Of a DNA stretch of 64,000 bases, positions 24,581 through 33,230 are shown piece after piece; within the stretch, counting starts at the first letter, position 1, and each line of letters begins with the position of its first letter. The notes beneath the pieces are model-generated. The model had not been told where the DNA came from, did not search any database, and was given only the letters and a program-made list of their open reading frames with translations. Location of the stretch: contig JODU01000028.1 in the NCBI GenBank assembly GCA_000720845.1, positions 62,001 through 126,000 on the forward strand. Reading direction: 5' to 3'. The position numbers were made by a program, and so were the translations under genes. The DNA is from Kitasatospora aureofaciens (lineage in GTDB: Bacteria > Actinomycetota > Actinomycetes > Streptomycetales > Streptomycetaceae).

Positions 24581-26035
24581 TTACCGGTCGGCGAGTCGGG
24601 CCGCGGCCGCCCGCCAGCGGGCCGTGCCGCCGCGCGGTTCGTACCGGGTCAGCGACTGGGTGCGCGCCAGCAGCCGGCGCATCCCGGCGAGGTCGCCGAC
24701 CAGGCCGTGGGCGCGGGCCTGCACCAGGACGTTGCCGAGCGCGGCGGCCTCCGTCGGCCCCGCCACCACCGGCAGGCCGCAGGCGTCGGCGGTCAGCTGG
24801 CACAGCAGCGCGTTCCGGGTGCCGCCGCCGACCACGTGCACGACGTCGACCGGGTGCCCGGCGAGCCGCTGTGCCTCCTCGACGGCCGCGCGGTGGGCCA
24901 GCGCCAGCGAGTCGAGGATGCACCGGGTCACCTCGGCGGGCGTCCGCGGCACCGGCTGCCCCGAGACGCGGCACGCCTCGGCGATCCGCTCCGGCATCCG
25001 CCCCGGCGCCAGGAACGCGGGGTCACCCGCGTCCACCACCGACCGCAGCGCCGGCACCCGCGCCGCCGCGAGCAGCAGGTCACCCAGATCGGGGTCGCCC
25101 CAGGCCCGTACGCACTCCTGGAGCAGCCACAGGCCCATGATGTTGCGCAGATAGCGGACGGTGCCGTCCAGGCCGAGTTCGTTGGTGAAGTTGGCGGCCC
25201 GGCTCTCCTCCGACAGCACGGGAGCGGTCAGTTCGAGACCGGCCAGCGACCAGGTGCCGGTGCAGATGTAGGCGAAGCGCTCACCCGAGGCGGGTACGGC
25301 GGCCACCGCGGAGGCGGTGTCGTGCGAAGCGACCGCCGTCACCGGCACGGGGCCCGCCAGCCCGGTCTCCTCCAGCACCTCGGGACGCAGCAGCCCCGCC
25401 GCGTCACCGGGCCGGCGCAGCGGCGCGAACAGACCGAGATCGATCCCCAGCCGGTCGGCCACCTCCCGCGACCAGTCCCGGGTGCGGGGGTCGATCAGCT
25501 GGGTGGTGGAGGCGTTGGTCAGCTCCGTGCCCTGCTCGCCGGTCAGCCAGTAGGTCAGCAGGTCGGGGATCAGCAACAGCCGCCGCGCCGCCGCGAACTG
25601 GGCCGTACCCCGGGCGGCGACGAGCTGGTAAAGGGTGTTGAAGGGCGCGTACTGCAAGCCCGTCGCCGCGTACAGCTCCCCGGCCGGCAGCGTCGCCCAC
25701 ACCTGCTCCGCGACGCCCTCCGTGCGGGCGTCGCGGTAGTGCACGGGGTTGCCGAGCAGCGCCCCGTCCGCGTCCAGCAGGCCGTGGTCGACGGCCCAGC
25801 TGTCCACGCCGACCGAGTCCACCGGACCCGCCGCCCGCAGACCGTCCAGCACACCGGCGTAGAGCGCGAGGACGTCCCAGCGCAGCCCGTCGGGCGTACG
25901 GACCGGCCGGTTGGGGAAGCGGTGCGCCTCGGCCAGCTCCAGCCGGTCGGGACCCACGCGGCCGACCATGACGCGCCCGCTGGACGCGCCGAGGTCGACC
26001 GCGGCGTACGCCCCCACGTCCACGGCGGTGCTCAT
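24581..26035 (-). CDS. rhaB: L-rhamnulokinase
   Basis: 484 aa, FGGY carbohydrate kinase. N-terminal VDLGASSGRVMVG is the phosphate-binding motif of rhamnulokinases; DSWAVDHGLLD, SHDTASAVAAVP, CTGTWSLAG and HVVGGGTRNALLCQ mark both ASKHA domains. It phosphorylates L-rhamnulose at C1 with ATP. The ATG overlaps the rhaEW stop. Order rhaI-rhaEW-rhaB gives a complete phosphorylative pathway. Confidence 0.95.
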   Translation of the reverse strand: MSTAVDVGAYAAVDLGASSGRVMVGRVGPDRLELAEAHRFPNRPVRTPDGLRWDVLALYAGVLDGLRAAGPVDSVGVDSWAVDHGLLDADGALLGNPVHYRDARTEGVAEQVWATLPAGELYAATGLQYAPFNTLYQLVAARGTAQFAAARRLLLIPDLLTYWLTGEQGTELTNASTTQLIDPRTRDWSREVADRLGIDLGLFAPLRRPGDAAGLLRPEVLEETGLAGPVPVTAVASHDTASAVAAVPASGERFAYICTGTWSLAGLELTAPVLSEESRAANFTNELGLDGTVRYLRNIMGLWLLQECVRAWGDPDLGDLLLAAARVPALRSVVDAGDPAFLAPGRMPERIAEACRVSGQPVPRTPAEVTRCILDSLALAHRAAVEEAQRLAGHPVDVVHVVGGGTRNALLCQLTADACGLPVVAGPTEAAALGNVLVQARAHGLVGDLAGMRRLLARTQSLTRYEPRGGTARWRAAAARLADR

Positions 26036-28071
26036 CGCAGGAACGCGGCGGCGACGCCGGCGTCGACCGGGACGTGCAGTCCGGTGGTGTGGGTCAGGTC
26101 GCCGCCGGTCAGCGCGAACACGGCGTTCGCGACGTGCTCGGGCAGCACCTCGCGCTTGAGCAGCGTCCGCTGCGCGTAGAACTCGCCCAGCTTCTCCTCC
26201 GGCACCCCGTACACCGCCGCGCGCTGGGCACCCCAGCCGCCCGCGAAGATGCCCGAACCCCGCACCACGCCGTCGGGGTTGACGCCGTTGACCCGGATGC
26301 CGTGCTCGCCCAGCTCGGCGGCGAGCAGGCGCACCTGGTGGGCCTGGTCGGCCTTGGTGGCGGAGTAGGCGATGTTGTTGGGACCGGCGAACACCGCGTT
26401 CTTCGACGCGATGTAGACGATGTCGCCGCCCAGTTCCTGCGCGGTCATCACCCGGGCCGCCTCGCGCGAGACGAGGAAGGAGCCCCGGGCCATGATGTCG
26501 TGCTGGAGGTCCCAGTCCTTGGCCGTGGTCTCCAGCAGCGGCTTGGAGATGGAGATCCCCGCGTTGTTGACCACCAGGTCGACCCCGCCGAACGCGAGCA
26601 CCGCGGCCCGGAACGCTTCCGCGATCTGCTCCTCCGACGTGACGTCGACGCCCACGGCGACGGCCTTGTCGGCCCCGCCCAGCTCGTCGGCGACCGCCGC
26701 CGCGTTCTCCACGTTCAGGTCGGCCACGACCACACAGGCACCCTCGTCGACCAGCCGCCGCGCGATGGCCTTCCCGATCCCGCTGCCGGCGCCGGTCACC
26801 AGCGCGACGCGCGTGGCCAGCGGCTTGGGCTTCGGCATCCGCTGGAGCTTGGCCTCCTCCAGCGCCCAGTACTCGATGCGGAACTTCTCCGACTCCTCGA
26901 TCGGCGCGTACGTCGACACCGCCTCGGCCCCGCGCATCACGTTGATCGCGTTGACGTAGAACTCGCCGGCCACCCGGGCGGTCTGCTTGTCCTTGCCGAA
27001 GCTGAACATGCCCACGCCCGGCACCAGCACGATCGCGGGGTCGGCGCCGCGCATGGCGGGGGAGTCCGGCCCGGCGTGCCGCCGGTAGTAGGCGGCGTAC
27101 TCCTCGCGGTAGGCCGCGTGCAGCTCCTTGAGCCGTGCGACGGCCTCGTCCAGCGGAGCGGTCGGCGCCACGTCCAGGAGCAGCGGCCGGACCTTGGTGC
27201 GCAGGAAGTGGTCCGGGCAGGAGGTGCCGAGGGCGGCGAGCCGCGGGTGCTCGGCGCGGGAGAGGAAGTCCAGCACCACGTCCGCGTCGGTGAAGTGCCC
27301 GACCTGCGGCCGGTCCCGTGAGGCCAGCCCACGGACGTACGGGGCCAGCGCCGCCGCCCGCTCCCGCCGCTCGGCCTCGGGCAGCGCCTGGTGACCGTCG
27401 ATCACCGGACCGAAGGGCTCGGCCTTTCCGCGCTCGGCCAGGAAGGCCTCGGCGGTGCGGATGATGTGCAGCGAGTTGCGCTCGCACTCCTCGGAGGTGT
27501 CGCCCCAGGCGGTGATGCCGTGTCCGCCGAGCACGCAGCCGACGGCCTGCGGGTTGGCCTCCTTGACGGCCGCGATGTCCAGGCCGAGCTGGAACCCGGG
27601 CCGCCGCCACGGCACCCACACCACGGTGTCGCCGAAACACTCGGCGGTCAGCTTCTCGCCGTCCGCCGCACAGGCCAGCGCGATCCCGGAGTCCGGGTGG
27701 AGATGGTCCACGTGGGCGGCCCCGACCAGCCCGTGCATCGCCGTGTCGATCGAGGGCGCGGCACCGCCCTTGCCGTGCAGGCAGTAGTCGAAGGCGGCGA
27801 CCATCTCGTCCTCGCGCTCGACGCCCGGGTAGACGTCCTTGAGCGCCCGCATCCGGTCCAGCCGCAGCACGGCGAGTCCCGCCTCGGTGAGCGTGCCGAG
27901 GTCCCCGCCGGACCCCTTGACCCACATCAGCTCCACATCACCCCCCGTGACGGGATCGGTTCCGGTGCCCTTGGCGGACGCGTTGCCACCGGCGTAGTTG
28001 GTGTTGCGCGGATCGGCGCCGAGCCGACGGGAACGGGCGAGGAGGGCGGAGGCCTCAGGGTGAGATGTCAT
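26032..28071 (-). CDS. rhaEW: Bifunctional rhamnulose-1-phosphate aldolase / L-lactaldehyde dehydrogenase
   Basis: 679 aa fusion. Residues about 1-400 are a class II aldolase/adducin domain: GGNASAKGTG, the zinc-binding HVDHLHPDSG and GGHGITAWG. Residues 421-679 are a short-chain dehydrogenase with TGAGSGIG (426-433) and the catalytic YSATK (Tyr569, Lys573). The aldolase splits rhamnulose-1-P into DHAP and L-lactaldehyde; the dehydrogenase oxidises the aldehyde to L-lactate with NAD+. The same fusion is known as RhaEW in Bacillus. AAAGG precedes the ATG. Confidence 0.94.
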   Translation of the reverse strand: MTSHPEASALLARSRRLGADPRNTNYAGGNASAKGTGTDPVTGGDVELMWVKGSGGDLGTLTEAGLAVLRLDRMRALKDVYPGVEREDEMVAAFDYCLHGKGGAAPSIDTAMHGLVGAAHVDHLHPDSGIALACAADGEKLTAECFGDTVVWVPWRRPGFQLGLDIAAVKEANPQAVGCVLGGHGITAWGDTSEECERNSLHIIRTAEAFLAERGKAEPFGPVIDGHQALPEAERRERAAALAPYVRGLASRDRPQVGHFTDADVVLDFLSRAEHPRLAALGTSCPDHFLRTKVRPLLLDVAPTAPLDEAVARLKELHAAYREEYAAYYRRHAGPDSPAMRGADPAIVLVPGVGMFSFGKDKQTARVAGEFYVNAINVMRGAEAVSTYAPIEESEKFRIEYWALEEAKLQRMPKPKPLATRVALVTGAGSGIGKAIARRLVDEGACVVVADLNVENAAAVADELGGADKAVAVGVDVTSEEQIAEAFRAAVLAFGGVDLVVNNAGISISKPLLETTAKDWDLQHDIMARGSFLVSREAARVMTAQELGGDIVYIASKNAVFAGPNNIAYSATKADQAHQVRLLAAELGEHGIRVNGVNPDGVVRGSGIFAGGWGAQRAAVYGVPEEKLGEFYAQRTLLKREVLPEHVANAVFALTGGDLTHTTGLHVPVDAGVAAAFLR

Positions 28072-28102
28072 GACGGTGCCTTTTCGATCGACGGGCGGAG
28101 AT

Positions 28103-28165
28103 GCGCCCCTGCAAGGGGCGCGGGGAACTGCGCGATCAACCACGAACGACCCGCAGCCCGCGAAC
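28103..28165. repeat. Streptomycete interspersed intergenic repeat with hairpin
   Basis: GCGCCCCT-GCA-AGGGGCGC (28103-28121) is a perfect 8-bp hairpin, followed by CGGGGAACTGCGCGATCAAC and CACGAACGACCCGCAGCCCGC. I recognise this string as a common intergenic element scattered through many Streptomyces genomes. It sits between rhaI and rhaEW, inside the transcript, where it could affect mRNA stability or act as an attenuator. Confidence 0.7.
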
Positions 28166-28192
28166 AACAGAAATCCGGCAGACGCTTACGGA

Positions 28193-29353
28193 CTAGGCGC
28201 CCCACCCGGCCTGCTGCCCACCCACCCGCTCGGCGACGACCTTCTCCGCCCACCCGCAGGAGCGGTACGCCTTCATGGGCTCGGGGTCCAGCCCCGACTC
28301 CTCCCGCACCTCCCGAAGCAACGGCCGCACATCCGTGTTGTACGCGTCCATCAGCACGGCGTTGGCCTCCAGCACGTCCCCCGCGGCCTGCGCCGCGGCC
28401 AACGCCGGACCGTCGACCAGCAGCGCCTTCGCCGTGGCCTCCTGCACGTTCATCACCGACCGGATGATGGCCGGGATCTTCGCCTCGATGTTGTGGCACT
28501 GGTCGAGCATGAACGCCACGTCGGAGTTGAACCCGCCCCCGCGCACCACCTCGTACATGATGCGGAACAGCTGGAACGGGTCGGCCGCCCCGACCATCAG
28601 GTCGTCGTCCGCGTAGAACCGGGAGTTGAAGTCGAACCCGCCGAGCTTCCCCTCCCGCAGCAGCGTCGCCACGATGAACTCGATGTTCGTGCCCGGCGCG
28701 TGGTGCCCCGTGTCGACCACGACCTGCGCCTTCTCGCCCAGCTTCAGGCAGTGCGCGTAGGCCGTGCCCCAGTCCGGCACGTCCGTCGTGTAGAACGCCG
28801 GCTCGAAGAGCTTGTACTCCAGCAGCATCCGCTGCCCCTCGCCGAGCCGCTCGTACACCTCGGCCAGGCCCTCGGCCAGCCGGTCCTGCCGGGAGCGGAT
28901 GTCGTCCTGGCCGGGGTAGTTGGTGCCGTCGGCGAACCACAGCTTCAGGTCGTGCGACCCGGTGGCGTCCATGATGTCGACGCACTCCAGCAGGTGGTCG
29001 ACGGCCTTCCTGCGCACCGCCGCGTCCGGGTGGCAGACGCTGCCCAGCTTGTAGTCGTCGTCCTGGAAGGTGTTGGAATTGATCGCGCCGATCCGCACCC
29101 CCCGCTTCTCGGCGTGCGCCGCCAGCGCGGCGTAGTCCTCGACCCGGTCCCACGGGATGTGCAGGGCCACGGTCGGGGCCACGCCGGTGAACTCGTGCAC
29201 CTTCGCCGCGTCGTCCAGTTTCTCGAACGGGTCGCGCGGGACACCGGCCTGGGCGAACACCTTGAAGCGGGTGCCCGAGTTGCCGTACGCCCACGACGGC
29301 GTCTCGACGGCCTGGGTCCTGAGCGCGGCCTTCACCGCGGCGAGCTCGGTCAC
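28193..29353 (-). CDS. rhaI: L-rhamnose isomerase (RhaI type)
   Basis: 386 aa, TIM-barrel xylose-isomerase-like fold. Matches the RhaI/YihS-like isomerases of Bacillus, Pseudomonas stutzeri and actinomycetes rather than E. coli RhaA. Conserved segments include WDRVEDYAALAAHAEKRGVR, LWFADGTNYPGQDD, EYKLFEPAFY, VVDTGHHAPGTNIE and GFDFNSRFYADDDL, holding the metal-binding acidic and His residues. It converts L-rhamnose to L-rhamnulose. The GTG start gives MTELAAVKAALR. It is the first gene of the leftward arm; its promoter and operator are clear upstream. Confidence 0.94.
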   Translation of the reverse strand: MTELAAVKAALRTQAVETPSWAYGNSGTRFKVFAQAGVPRDPFEKLDDAAKVHEFTGVAPTVALHIPWDRVEDYAALAAHAEKRGVRIGAINSNTFQDDDYKLGSVCHPDAAVRRKAVDHLLECVDIMDATGSHDLKLWFADGTNYPGQDDIRSRQDRLAEGLAEVYERLGEGQRMLLEYKLFEPAFYTTDVPDWGTAYAHCLKLGEKAQVVVDTGHHAPGTNIEFIVATLLREGKLGGFDFNSRFYADDDLMVGAADPFQLFRIMYEVVRGGGFNSDVAFMLDQCHNIEAKIPAIIRSVMNVQEATAKALLVDGPALAAAQAAGDVLEANAVLMDAYNTDVRPLLREVREESGLDPEPMKAYRSCGWAEKVVAERVGGQQAGWGA

Positions 29354-29406
29354 TTCGGGGCTCCTGTGGCATCGGGTCGTGGCCCGCTGTGAGCCCGACC
29401 GGTCTG

Positions 29407-29418
29407 TGAAACGATTCA
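29407..29418. promoter_or_regulatory. LacI-type operator for the leftward rhamnose genes
   Basis: TGAAACGATTCA, a TGAA-N4-TTCA dyad with central CG, lies just downstream of the rhaI -10 on the minus strand. It matches the second site at 29574-29585, so the RhaR-like LacI protein encoded at 34768 probably binds both. Confidence 0.7.
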
Positions 29419-29425
29419 GAACGCG

Positions 29426-29454
29426 AAGTTATGAGCCTCCCGAAGGGGTGTCAA
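29426..29454 (-). promoter_or_regulatory. rhaI promoter
   Basis: On the minus strand TTGACA (29454-29449), a 17-bp spacer and TAACTT (29431-29426) form a near-consensus housekeeping promoter, rare in this GC-rich genome. The operator begins 7 bp downstream. Confidence 0.65.
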
Positions 29455-29528
29455 CCCTTCCGGCCGGTCCCGCTCGTTGTGACTCGGCCGTGACCTTCGG
29501 AGATCGGAAGTTTTTCGACCCGGAACCA

Positions 29529-29558
29529 TTGACGTGACATGGCCTCGCTGCCTAACGT
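29529..29558 (+). promoter_or_regulatory. Promoter of the rhamnose transporter operon
   Basis: TTGACG (29529-29534), an 18-bp spacer and TAACGT (29553-29558). The operator TGAAACCTTTCA lies 15 bp further downstream, a position suited to blocking initiation or early elongation. Confidence 0.6.
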
Positions 29559-29573
29559 CCCCGGCAACCTAGT

Positions 29574-29585
29574 TGAAACCTTTCA
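29574..29585. promoter_or_regulatory. LacI-type operator for the rightward rhamnose genes
   Basis: TGAAA-CC-TTTCA, a perfect 5-bp dyad with the half-site of many LacI-family operators, between the plus-strand promoter and the transporter ATPase start. Confidence 0.7.
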
Positions 29586-29630
29586 CGACGCCGTGAGGGC
29601 CGTCCCGCCGGCGTCGTCGAGGAGCCCCCA

Positions 29631-31148
29631 ATGACCCACCCGTCCGACACGGGTACGGCCCCGGTTCTGGCGCTCAGGGACGTCTCCAAGTCCTTCGGCG
29701 CGGTCCGTGCGCTGCGGGACGTCTCCCTGGAGCTGTTCCCCGGCGAGGTGCACGCCCTCGCCGGAGAGAACGGCGCCGGAAAGTCGACCCTCATCAAGAC
29801 ACTGGCCGGAGTGCACCGGCCGGACGCCGGCCAGGTGCTGCTCGACGGCGCACCGGTCGTCTTCCACGGCCCCGGCGACGCCCGCGACGCCGGCATCGCC
29901 GTGATCTACCAGGAGCCCACCCTCTTCCCCGACCTGTCGATCGCCGAGAACATCTTCATGGGCCGCCAGCCGCGGCGCGCCCTCGGCCGCATCGACCACA
30001 AGGCGACCCACGACGCCACCGCACGGCTGATGCGGCGCCTCGGTGTCGAGCTCGACCCCGACCGGCCCGCACGCGGCCTGTCCATCGCGGACCAGCAGAT
30101 CGTCGAGATCGCCAAGGCCCTCTCCTTCGACGCCCGCGTCCTGATCATGGACGAGCCGACCGCGGCCCTCACCGGCAGCGAGGTGGCCCGGCTCTTCGGC
30201 GTGGTGCGCACCCTGCGCGAACAGGGCGCCGCGGTGCTGTTCATCTCCCACCGCCTGGAGGAGATCTTCCGCATCTGCCGCCGGGTCACCACCCTGCGCG
30301 ACGGCGCCTGGATCGCCAGCGAGCCCCTTGAGGGCATGACCGAGGACGACCTGGTGCGCCGCATGGTCGGGCGCGACCTCGACGAGCTGTACCCCAAGCA
30401 GGAGGTCACGCCCGGCGAGACCGCCCTGAGGGTACGCAGGCTGACCCGCGAGGGAGTCTTCACCGACGTCTCCTTCGAGGTGCGGCGCGGTGAGATCGTC
30501 GCGCTGGCCGGACTGGTCGGCGCCGGACGCACCGAGGTCGCCCGCGCCGTCTTCGGCGTCGACCGCTGGGACGCCGGGGAGGTCGAGGTCGACGGGAAGC
30601 CGCTCGTCAACGGCGCCCCCTCCACCGCGATGGCCGCCGGCCTCGCGCTCGTCCCGGAGGACCGCCGCGCCCAGGGCCTCGTGATGGACATGTCCATCGA
30701 GCGCAACATCGGCCTCACCGGGCTGCGGACGACCGTGAGGGCCGGGCTCATGGACCGGGGCGCCGAGCGCAGCCGCTCCCTCGACTGGGCGGTCAAGCTC
30801 CAGGTCAAGTACGCCCGCATCGCCGACACCGTCGCCACCCTGTCCGGCGGCAACCAGCAGAAGGTCGTCCTCGCCAAGTGGCTGGCCACCGGCCCCAAGG
30901 TGCTGATCGTCGACGAACCCACCCGCGGCATCGACGTCGGCACCAAGGCCGAGGTGCACCGGCTGCTGAGCCAACTCGCCGCCGACGGCGTGGCCGTCCT
31001 GATGATCTCCTCCGACCTGCCCGAGGTCCTCGGCATGGCCGACCGCGTCCTGGTGATGCACGAGGGCCGACTGACCGCCGAGATACCCCGCACCGACGCC
31101 ACCGAGGAGACCGTGATGGCCGCAGCCACGGGGAGGGCCGCCGCATGA
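29631..31148 (+). CDS. rhaT: L-rhamnose ABC transporter ATP-binding protein
   Basis: 505 aa with two fused ATPase domains, as in sugar importers of the CUT2 family. Domain 1: Walker A GENGAGKST, signature LSIADQQ, Walker B VLIMDEPTAAL. Domain 2: degenerate Walker A GLVGAGRTE (normal for the family), signature LSGGNQQ, Walker B VLIVDEPTRGID. GAGGAG precedes the ATG. First gene of the rightward arm; its stop overlaps the permease start. Assigned to rhamnose by context. Confidence 0.93.
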   Translation: MTHPSDTGTAPVLALRDVSKSFGAVRALRDVSLELFPGEVHALAGENGAGKSTLIKTLAGVHRPDAGQVLLDGAPVVFHGPGDARDAGIAVIYQEPTLFPDLSIAENIFMGRQPRRALGRIDHKATHDATARLMRRLGVELDPDRPARGLSIADQQIVEIAKALSFDARVLIMDEPTAALTGSEVARLFGVVRTLREQGAAVLFISHRLEEIFRICRRVTTLRDGAWIASEPLEGMTEDDLVRRMVGRDLDELYPKQEVTPGETALRVRRLTREGVFTDVSFEVRRGEIVALAGLVGAGRTEVARAVFGVDRWDAGEVEVDGKPLVNGAPSTAMAAGLALVPEDRRAQGLVMDMSIERNIGLTGLRTTVRAGLMDRGAERSRSLDWAVKLQVKYARIADTVATLSGGNQQKVVLAKWLATGPKVLIVDEPTRGIDVGTKAEVHRLLSQLAADGVAVLMISSDLPEVLGMADRVLVMHEGRLTAEIPRTDATEETVMAAATGRAAA

Positions 31149-32185
31149 CGGTCACCGCACCCGAGAAGGCCTCCGCGGCCGACGTACCCAAGGCGGGCGC
31201 CACCCGGCTGGTGGACCGCGTCTTCAAGATGCGCGAACTGGCCATCCTGCTGGTCTTCCTGGTGATGATCGCCATCACCCAGGCCGGCAACAGCGAGTTC
31301 CTGTCCGAACAGGGCATCAAGGACCTGCTGCTGAACGCGACCATCCTGGTCCTGGTCGCCACCGGACAGTCCCTGGTCGTCATCACCCGCAACGTCGACC
31401 TGTCCGTCGGCTCCACCCTCGGCATCAGCGCCTTCGCCGCCGGCACCTACCTCCAGGGCGGCGGCAACCCCGTCGTGGCCGTGCTGCTCGCCGTGCTGCT
31501 GGGCATCGGTTTCGGCCTCCTCAACGGCCTTCTGGTCAGCCTCGGCCAGGTGCCCGCCCTGGTCGTCACCCTCGGCACCCTCTACATCATCCGCGGCATC
31601 GACTCCATCTGGGTCGGCTCCCGCCAGATCACCGCGGCCGACCTGCCCGGCGGCTTCGTCGACTTCGGCTCCGGCGGCCTCTCGGCCGTGCCCTGGCTGG
31701 CCATGATCGCCCTGGCGGTGCTCCTCGCCACGGCGTACTACCTCAAGCACTTCGGCAGCGGGCGCGAGCTGTACGCGCTCGGCTCCAACCCCGAGGCCGC
31801 CCGGCTGGCCGGCATCCCGGTCCGCAAGCGGATCCTGGCCGCCTACACCTTCTGCGGCGCCCTCGCCGGACTCGCCGGCGCGCTCTACCTGGCCCGGTTC
31901 GGCAACGTCGACTCCGGCACCGGCAACGGCTACGAACTGACCGTCGTCAGCGCGGTGGTGGTCGGCGGCGTCGTCTTCACCGGCGGCTCCGGCAGCGTCT
32001 ACGGCGCCGCCCTCGGCGCGCTGCTGCTGACCTCGATCAACAGCGTGCTCCCCGCCCTCGGCGTCAGCTCCGTGTGGGTGCTGGCCATCAACGGCATCCT
32101 GCTCATCCTCGCCATCGCCGTCGACCGGATCGTCGCGCTGCGCGTGGCCAACGCCCTGAAGAAGAGGAACGCCCGCCATGGCTGA
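31145..32185 (+). CDS. rhaP: L-rhamnose ABC transporter permease 1
   Basis: 346 aa, CUT2/RbsC-like permease with about ten helices. The hallmark GQSLVVITRNVDLSVGST and the coupling loop EAARLAGIPVRKRILAAY are clear, as is VSAVVVGGVVFTGGSGSVYG. It starts with ATG overlapping the ATPase stop and overlaps the second permease by 8 bp. It pairs with RhaQ as a heterodimer. Confidence 0.92.
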   Translation: MTVTAPEKASAADVPKAGATRLVDRVFKMRELAILLVFLVMIAITQAGNSEFLSEQGIKDLLLNATILVLVATGQSLVVITRNVDLSVGSTLGISAFAAGTYLQGGGNPVVAVLLAVLLGIGFGLLNGLLVSLGQVPALVVTLGTLYIIRGIDSIWVGSRQITAADLPGGFVDFGSGGLSAVPWLAMIALAVLLATAYYLKHFGSGRELYALGSNPEAARLAGIPVRKRILAAYTFCGALAGLAGALYLARFGNVDSGTGNGYELTVVSAVVVGGVVFTGGSGSVYGAALGALLLTSINSVLPALGVSSVWVLAINGILLILAIAVDRIVALRVANALKKRNARHG

Positions 32186-33191
32186 CACCTCCCTGACGCG
32201 CGCCGTCCGCTGGGACACCGTGGTGGGCGCCCTCCTCGTGGTCGTCCTGCTGCTCTCCTTCGGCTTCGTCGACGGCTTCGGCAACGCCCTCAACCTGTCC
32301 TTCCTGATCGGCAACACCCTGCCGATCGCCCTCATCGCCCTGCCGATGACGCTGCTGGTCGTCTCCGGCGAGATCGACCTGTCGGTCGCCTCCACCGCGG
32401 GCCTGTCCGGCGCGCTCATGGGCGCCCTGTGGAACCAGGGCATGACCATCGAGGCGATCATCCCGGTCTGCCTGCTGCTCGGCGTGGTCTGCGGGCTGAT
32501 CAACGGCCTGCTGGTCACCCGGCTCGGACTGCCCTCCCTCGCCGTCACCATCGGCACCATGGCCGCCTACCGGGGCATCGCGCAGATCGTGCTCGGCTCC
32601 GACGCGGTGACCGACTTCCCCTCGCAGTACCTGGACTTCGCGGCCGGACGCGTCGACGGCACCTTCCTGCCGTACGCCTTCCTGCCCTTCCTGGTGCTGC
32701 TGGCCATCGCCGTGGTCGCCCTGCACGCCACGCCGTTCGGCCGGTCGCTGTTCGCCATCGGCGCCAGTGAGGAGGCCGCCCGCTTCGCCGGCATCCGGGT
32801 CAAGCGGCAGAAGCTGATCCTGTTCACGCTGACCGGCCTGATGTCGTCCCTCACCGGCGTCTTCTGGGCCCTGCACTACGCCAGCGCCCGCTACGACAAC
32901 GCCACCGGCCTCGAACTGTCCGTCGTCGCCGCCGTACTCCTGGGCGGCATCGACTTCGACGGCGGCAAGGGCACGCTCGGCGGGGCGATCGCGGGCGTGT
33001 TCCTGCTCGGCGCGCTGCAGAACGTGATGAGCCTGCAGGACGTCTCCGCACAGTCGCAGATCGTCGTCACCGGCGTCCTGCTCGTCCTGTCCGTGCTCGG
33101 CCCCCGCCTCGCCCGGCAGCTCTCCCTCGCGAGGGCCGGACGCAGGGCGGCACCGACGCCCCCGTCCAAGGCGCCCGTCCCCACCCCGTAA
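32178..33191 (+). CDS. rhaQ: L-rhamnose ABC transporter permease 2
   Basis: 337 aa, second RbsC-like permease: LLVVSGEIDLSVAST, EEAARFAGIRVKRQKLILF and VVAAVLLGGIDFDGGKGTLGG. Two separate permeases plus a double ATPase is the arrangement of the Rhizobium RhaSTPQ rhamnose importer. The C-terminus ends in a short Pro-rich cytoplasmic tail. Translation is coupled to the first permease. Confidence 0.92.
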   Translation: MADTSLTRAVRWDTVVGALLVVVLLLSFGFVDGFGNALNLSFLIGNTLPIALIALPMTLLVVSGEIDLSVASTAGLSGALMGALWNQGMTIEAIIPVCLLLGVVCGLINGLLVTRLGLPSLAVTIGTMAAYRGIAQIVLGSDAVTDFPSQYLDFAAGRVDGTFLPYAFLPFLVLLAIAVVALHATPFGRSLFAIGASEEAARFAGIRVKRQKLILFTLTGLMSSLTGVFWALHYASARYDNATGLELSVVAAVLLGGIDFDGGKGTLGGAIAGVFLLGALQNVMSLQDVSAQSQIVVTGVLLVLSVLGPRLARQLSLARAGRRAAPTPPSKAPVPTP

Positions 33192-33230
33192 CCCGTCACC
33201 GGCTCCGTCCACCCTCGTAAGGAACCCACC

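Noticed and set aside
24581..27925. A 1114-codon minus-strand frame that would fuse rhaEW and rhaB
   Set aside because: It reads out of frame through rhaEW; the separate rhaB start with an ATGA overlap and the intact RhaEW domains explain the region.
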